From Thioclava nitratireducens (GTDB lineage Bacteria; Pseudomonadota; Alphaproteobacteria; Rhodobacterales; Rhodobacteraceae), in contig NZ_CP019439.1 of assembly GCF_001940525.2 (NCBI RefSeq), positions 1 through 64,000 on the forward strand: DNA of 64,000 nt. The letters are read 5' to 3'. The notes under the pieces are model-generated. The model saw only the letters and a list, made by a program, of their open reading frames with translations, was not told the origin of the DNA and did not search any database. This document shows positions 61,759 to 64,000 of this stretch, piece after piece. The position numbers and the translations under genes were made by a program. Every line of letters begins with the position of its first letter. Within the stretch, counting starts at the first letter, position 1.

Positions 61759-62321
61759 ATCCTCTGGCGAGGATGGGCCGCCCCAGGACGATCTTGGGGC
61801 GGCCCGATCCCTGTTCCAGGGATGCCGTGTCCGGCGGTCAGTTCGCCCGAGGTGACCTCCTCTTGGTGCCGGTCGCTGCGCGCGCAACGGACGATCGCCG
61901 CTCGGAATGATCTGGCCGCGACAGACCGGCCAGTCAGCCTCAAGGGGGCCATCCACAAAAACCTATCGGCCAGGGCCTCCCGGTTTTTGCGGCAGAGATT
62001 TGGCGGAGCCAAATCTGGCCCTCCTTGACCCTGCCTGTCCGCCCTGTCGGTGGGGTTTGCGCCCGCCCGCGGTTCCGTCCGAACACATGCGTGTTCGGCC
62101 AGACCCTCGGGCGGTGCTGGGGAAGGGGACCCATTGGACAGGTGGGTCGCCCGATGGTGAGGGTGGCAGAGCCGCGTCCCTGCGGGCCGCAGCGCGAAGC
62201 GGACACCAAGGCTGCCTGAGCCTGAATGCGACGTAAGTATATAATTGACAGCGTGGTATATTATCGTAAGGTGGGGTCAGCCTTGGTGGAAGGTGGCAGG
62301 AAATAGGGGGTCTTTCTTCGC
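61759..62321. other. probable oriT-containing gene-free region upstream of mobC
   Basis: 563 bases with no coding frame, directly before mobC and the relaxase, the usual place for oriT in MOB-type plasmids. Near its right end is an AT-rich patch (62231-62270) with GTAAGTATATAATT, TGGTATATTATCG and GTAAGGTGGGG, reminiscent of nick regions with GTAAG but not proven. The left part is GC-rich. Confidence 0.4.
62257..62268 (-). repeat. 12-bp AT-rich motif copy B
   Basis: Inverse of TACGATAATATA at 54501-54512, 54 bases before mobC. Confidence 0.45.
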
Positions 62322-62915
62322 ATGTCTCGTTCAAAACGTCTCACAGATGCGGACCGCATGGAGATCGTTCGCGAGGCTGCGGAAGGCATTTCCACTTCAG
62401 TGCTGGCGGAACGGTTTGGCGTGTCGGTGCGGGCGATTCAGTACACGCTCAAAGCTGATGCCGAGCGCCAGACGGATGCCGCGATCCCGGTCTCAGCGGT
62501 CAGTGTGAAGGTCACGGCTGCGGAGCTTGCGGCGCTCGACGAGGTGCTGGCCGAGGCCGGAATTGAGAGCCGGGCCGAGGGGCTGCGGCGGCTCATTCAG
62601 GCGGCGGGCGGGGTGTTCGTTCCGGACGCGCAGATGGCAGCAGAGATGGCGCGCTACAGGGCTTCACTGCACGAGGTCGGCAATGGGGTCGCGCAGATCG
62701 CCAAGCAGATGACGCGGGCCAACCGGCAGGGGCAGGGCGCTGACGGTTCCACGAGTGCCGAATTTTCCGAATTGCGCCTTGCGCAGATGCGCGGGCTGGC
62801 GCGGTTCATTCTAGACAGCGCCGACGAGATCGACCTGCTCCTGCGCCGCCGACGTGACGCGATGCAGCTGGAGGCCACGGCCGCGCTGAGGGAGTTTGCC
62901 CATGCGGCTGAATGA
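62322..62915 (+). CDS. MobC/TraD-like mobilisation accessory protein
   Basis: A 197-residue protein. An N-terminal HTH (RMEIVREAAEGISTSVLAER, FGVSVRAIQYTLKADAER) is followed by a ribbon-type MobC segment (VSAVSVKVTAAELAALDEVL) and VGNGVAQIAKQMTRANRQGQ, a typical MobC helix. MobC proteins bind oriT and assist relaxase nicking. Its stop overlaps the relaxase start by 14 bases. Confidence 0.75.
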   Translation: MSRSKRLTDADRMEIVREAAEGISTSVLAERFGVSVRAIQYTLKADAERQTDAAIPVSAVSVKVTAAELAALDEVLAEAGIESRAEGLRRLIQAAGGVFVPDAQMAAEMARYRASLHEVGNGVAQIAKQMTRANRQGQGADGSTSAEFSELRLAQMRGLARFILDSADEIDLLLRRRRDAMQLEATAALREFAHAAE

Positions 62916-64000
62916 TGCGGTTGACGCGGTCACCGGGGAGGTCTTCAGGGATGGCTGGAGCCGGATCCGGGGCTCGATGCAGGGGCTGTACGTGGCCAAG
63001 CAGAGCCAGCTTGTGCGTGCGGCGGCGGGGCACCGGCCAGCGGTCTTCAAGGCGATCCGGGGCGGCGGTACCCATACCAAATCACAGCTCACAAACCAGC
63101 TCGAGTACCTCACCACCAAGTCCACCCATATCGTGGATTCGAGCGGCTTCCTGGATGGCAAGGCGAAGCTCGAGGCTAAAGACATCAAGGACCTCACCGA
63201 GCGCTTTGCCAAGCGGTGGGATGCGGGCTTCAAGCCCAAGCTCGGGCAGACCACCCACATGCTCATGTCTTTCCCCATCGGCACGCGCGGTGAGGATGTG
63301 CGCGATATCGCAACGGATGTGGCAGAGCGGTTCTTCCAGACCGACGAAGGGCACTTCGACTACATCATCGCGGTGCATGAGGACCGCGATCATCCCCATG
63401 CGCATCTGGTGCTGAACCGCCGCTCGCAGGAAGGCGAGTTCTTCTTCCTCGGGCGCAACCATCGCTTCAACTATGACGACTTCCGCCTCGCCATGGTCGA
63501 GGAGGCCGAAAAGTGTGGCGTGCGCCTGGAGGCCACGCGCCGGGTGGATCGCGGGGTTGTGCATTACCCAGCCCGGACCAGCGAGGTCTACGCGGCCAAG
63601 GACGAGGGTCGCGCGCCCCGCGAGCGCGAACGTGTGGGGCAGGACCTGGCGCGGACACTGGCGGAGATCGCCAACACCAGAACCGTCTACCATTCGCTTG
63701 CCGCGGAAGCCTCCCGCGAGGCCCGCGAGGATATTGCCGCAGCCCTCTTCCGCGCGGGCGAGGTGCTGGCGCGGGGCGGGCAGGTGGATCGAACAGGAGA
63801 TGTCTATATGGCCGAGGATCAAAGTTTCGAGGATCTGAGAAGCCTCTATGCGGAGAAGCTCGCGCGGGTGCAGGGCATGATCGCCGAAAAGTCCGACGCG
63901 GAACGTCCCGTGCTGGAAAAACGCCTCATCGAGATCCAGACGCAGGTCCAGCACATGCAGCCTCTCGGATTGCGTTCGAGCACGTTGTCAGAGGCACCAT
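62902..64000 (+). CDS. MobA/VirD2-type relaxase, N-terminal part
   Basis: It starts at the ATG at 62902 and is open to the window end; at least 366 residues. The N-terminal nuclease domain has HTKSQLTNQLEYLTTKSTHI, THMLMSFPIGTRGEDVRDIA (motif II region) and IIAVHEDRDHPHAHLVLNRR, the HxDxxxPHxHxxxN three-histidine motif III. The Tyr nucleophile is probably in the YLTTKS or GLYVAKQ segment. The enzyme nicks oriT and covalently pilots the strand in conjugation. No T4SS genes are in the window, so mobilisation in trans is possible. Confidence 0.9.
   Translation, partial: MRLNDAVDAVTGEVFRDGWSRIRGSMQGLYVAKQSQLVRAAAGHRPAVFKAIRGGGTHTKSQLTNQLEYLTTKSTHIVDSSGFLDGKAKLEAKDIKDLTERFAKRWDAGFKPKLGQTTHMLMSFPIGTRGEDVRDIATDVAERFFQTDEGHFDYIIAVHEDRDHPHAHLVLNRRSQEGEFFFLGRNHRFNYDDFRLAMVEEAEKCGVRLEATRRVDRGVVHYPARTSEVYAAKDEGRAPRERERVGQDLARTLAEIANTRTVYHSLAAEASREAREDIAAALFRAGEVLARGGQVDRTGDVYMAEDQSFEDLRSLYAEKLARVQGMIAEKSDAERPVLEKRLIEIQTQVQHMQPLGLRSSTLSEAP

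Noticed and set aside
59529..62334. Several long frames in both directions across 59.5-60.1, 61.0-61.5 and 61.8-62.3 kb
   Set aside because: They overlap each other on opposite strands, are Arg/Gly/Pro-rich, have no ribosome sites and match no family. High GC alone makes long open frames here.

Overview
The window looks like an alphaproteobacterial (Rhodobacteraceae/roseobacter-type) replicon. GC is high, and a repABC replication-partition cassette sits mid-window together with a MobA/VirD2-type relaxase and the DUF-rich gene set usual on such plasmids. It reads as a plasmid or chromid piece. Family assignments come from recognising protein motifs by eye; no database search was run.

Region 1 (1-5.4 kb, minus strand): a membrane-lipid operon made of a metallophosphatase (LpxH/PlcP-like), a GT21-like glycosyltransferase, a DedA protein, a GT2 glycosyltransferase and a flavin disulfide oxidoreductase. 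A Pho-box-like direct repeat precedes it and an IS1380-family element sits just upstream. Three of these genes carry single-base, mostly homopolymer, frameshifts.

Region 2 (5.7-23.7 kb): an envelope, ion and stress island. It holds YkvA/DUF1232, a patatin lipase, DUF1269, DUF3096, an EmrA/EmrB-like efflux pair, two membrane proteins, a broken histidine kinase, DedA, DUF502, DUF202, MscS, CorA, a frameshifted DegP protease and MprF. The kinase is split from its upstream sequence by an IS3-family element with a 3-bp target duplication. That element is itself interrupted inside its DDE transposase by an intact IS110-family element, whose non-coding left end carries candidate bridge-RNA guides.

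Region 3 (23.7-32.3 kb): copper and sulfur genes. These are a Tat-exported multicopper oxidase, a 40-residue Met/Gly-rich membrane peptide, DUF302, rhodanese, DoxX, DsrE, a DUF1499 gene interrupted by an IS3-family element (4-bp target duplication AGGC), a broken MFS gene, a rhodanese fragment, a COG4280-like membrane protein and a divergent RpiR-type regulator with a palindromic candidate operator.

Region 4 (32.4-40.5 kb): the replication core. It holds a DUF1612/HTH protein, a serine recombinase, VapBC, repA-repB-repC with a candidate counter-transcribed RNA, two parS-like 18-bp palindromes after repC, and a Fic protein with 13-bp iteron-like repeats near its start.

Region 5 (40.8-55.8 kb): a plus-strand block resembling the leading region of a mobile plasmid. 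It holds an ArdC-like antirestriction protein, a large ParB-domain protein, PrlF-YhaV, a 1420-residue methyltransferase plus Strawberry-notch-like helicase, a tandem DUF736 protein, several plasmid-type proteins of unknown function and a rhomboid protease. A short intergenic motif recurs five times ahead of genes in this block.

Region 6 (56-59.2 kb): AT-richer cargo that looks like phage defence. A 658-residue GHKL ATPase with a C-terminal PD-(D/E)XK-like motif is followed by a convergent Abi_2/HEPN-like abortive-infection protein. This is the best candidate here for a poorly described system.

Region 7 (59.2-64 kb): a DUF2493 protein, long gene-free GC-rich stretches, then mobC-like and relaxase genes running off the window. 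oriT is probably just upstream of mobC.

The broken genes cluster in the first 31 kb while 32-64 kb is intact. The breaks are mostly one base missing from a homopolymer, so sequencing error and true decay must be separated before calling pseudogenes.
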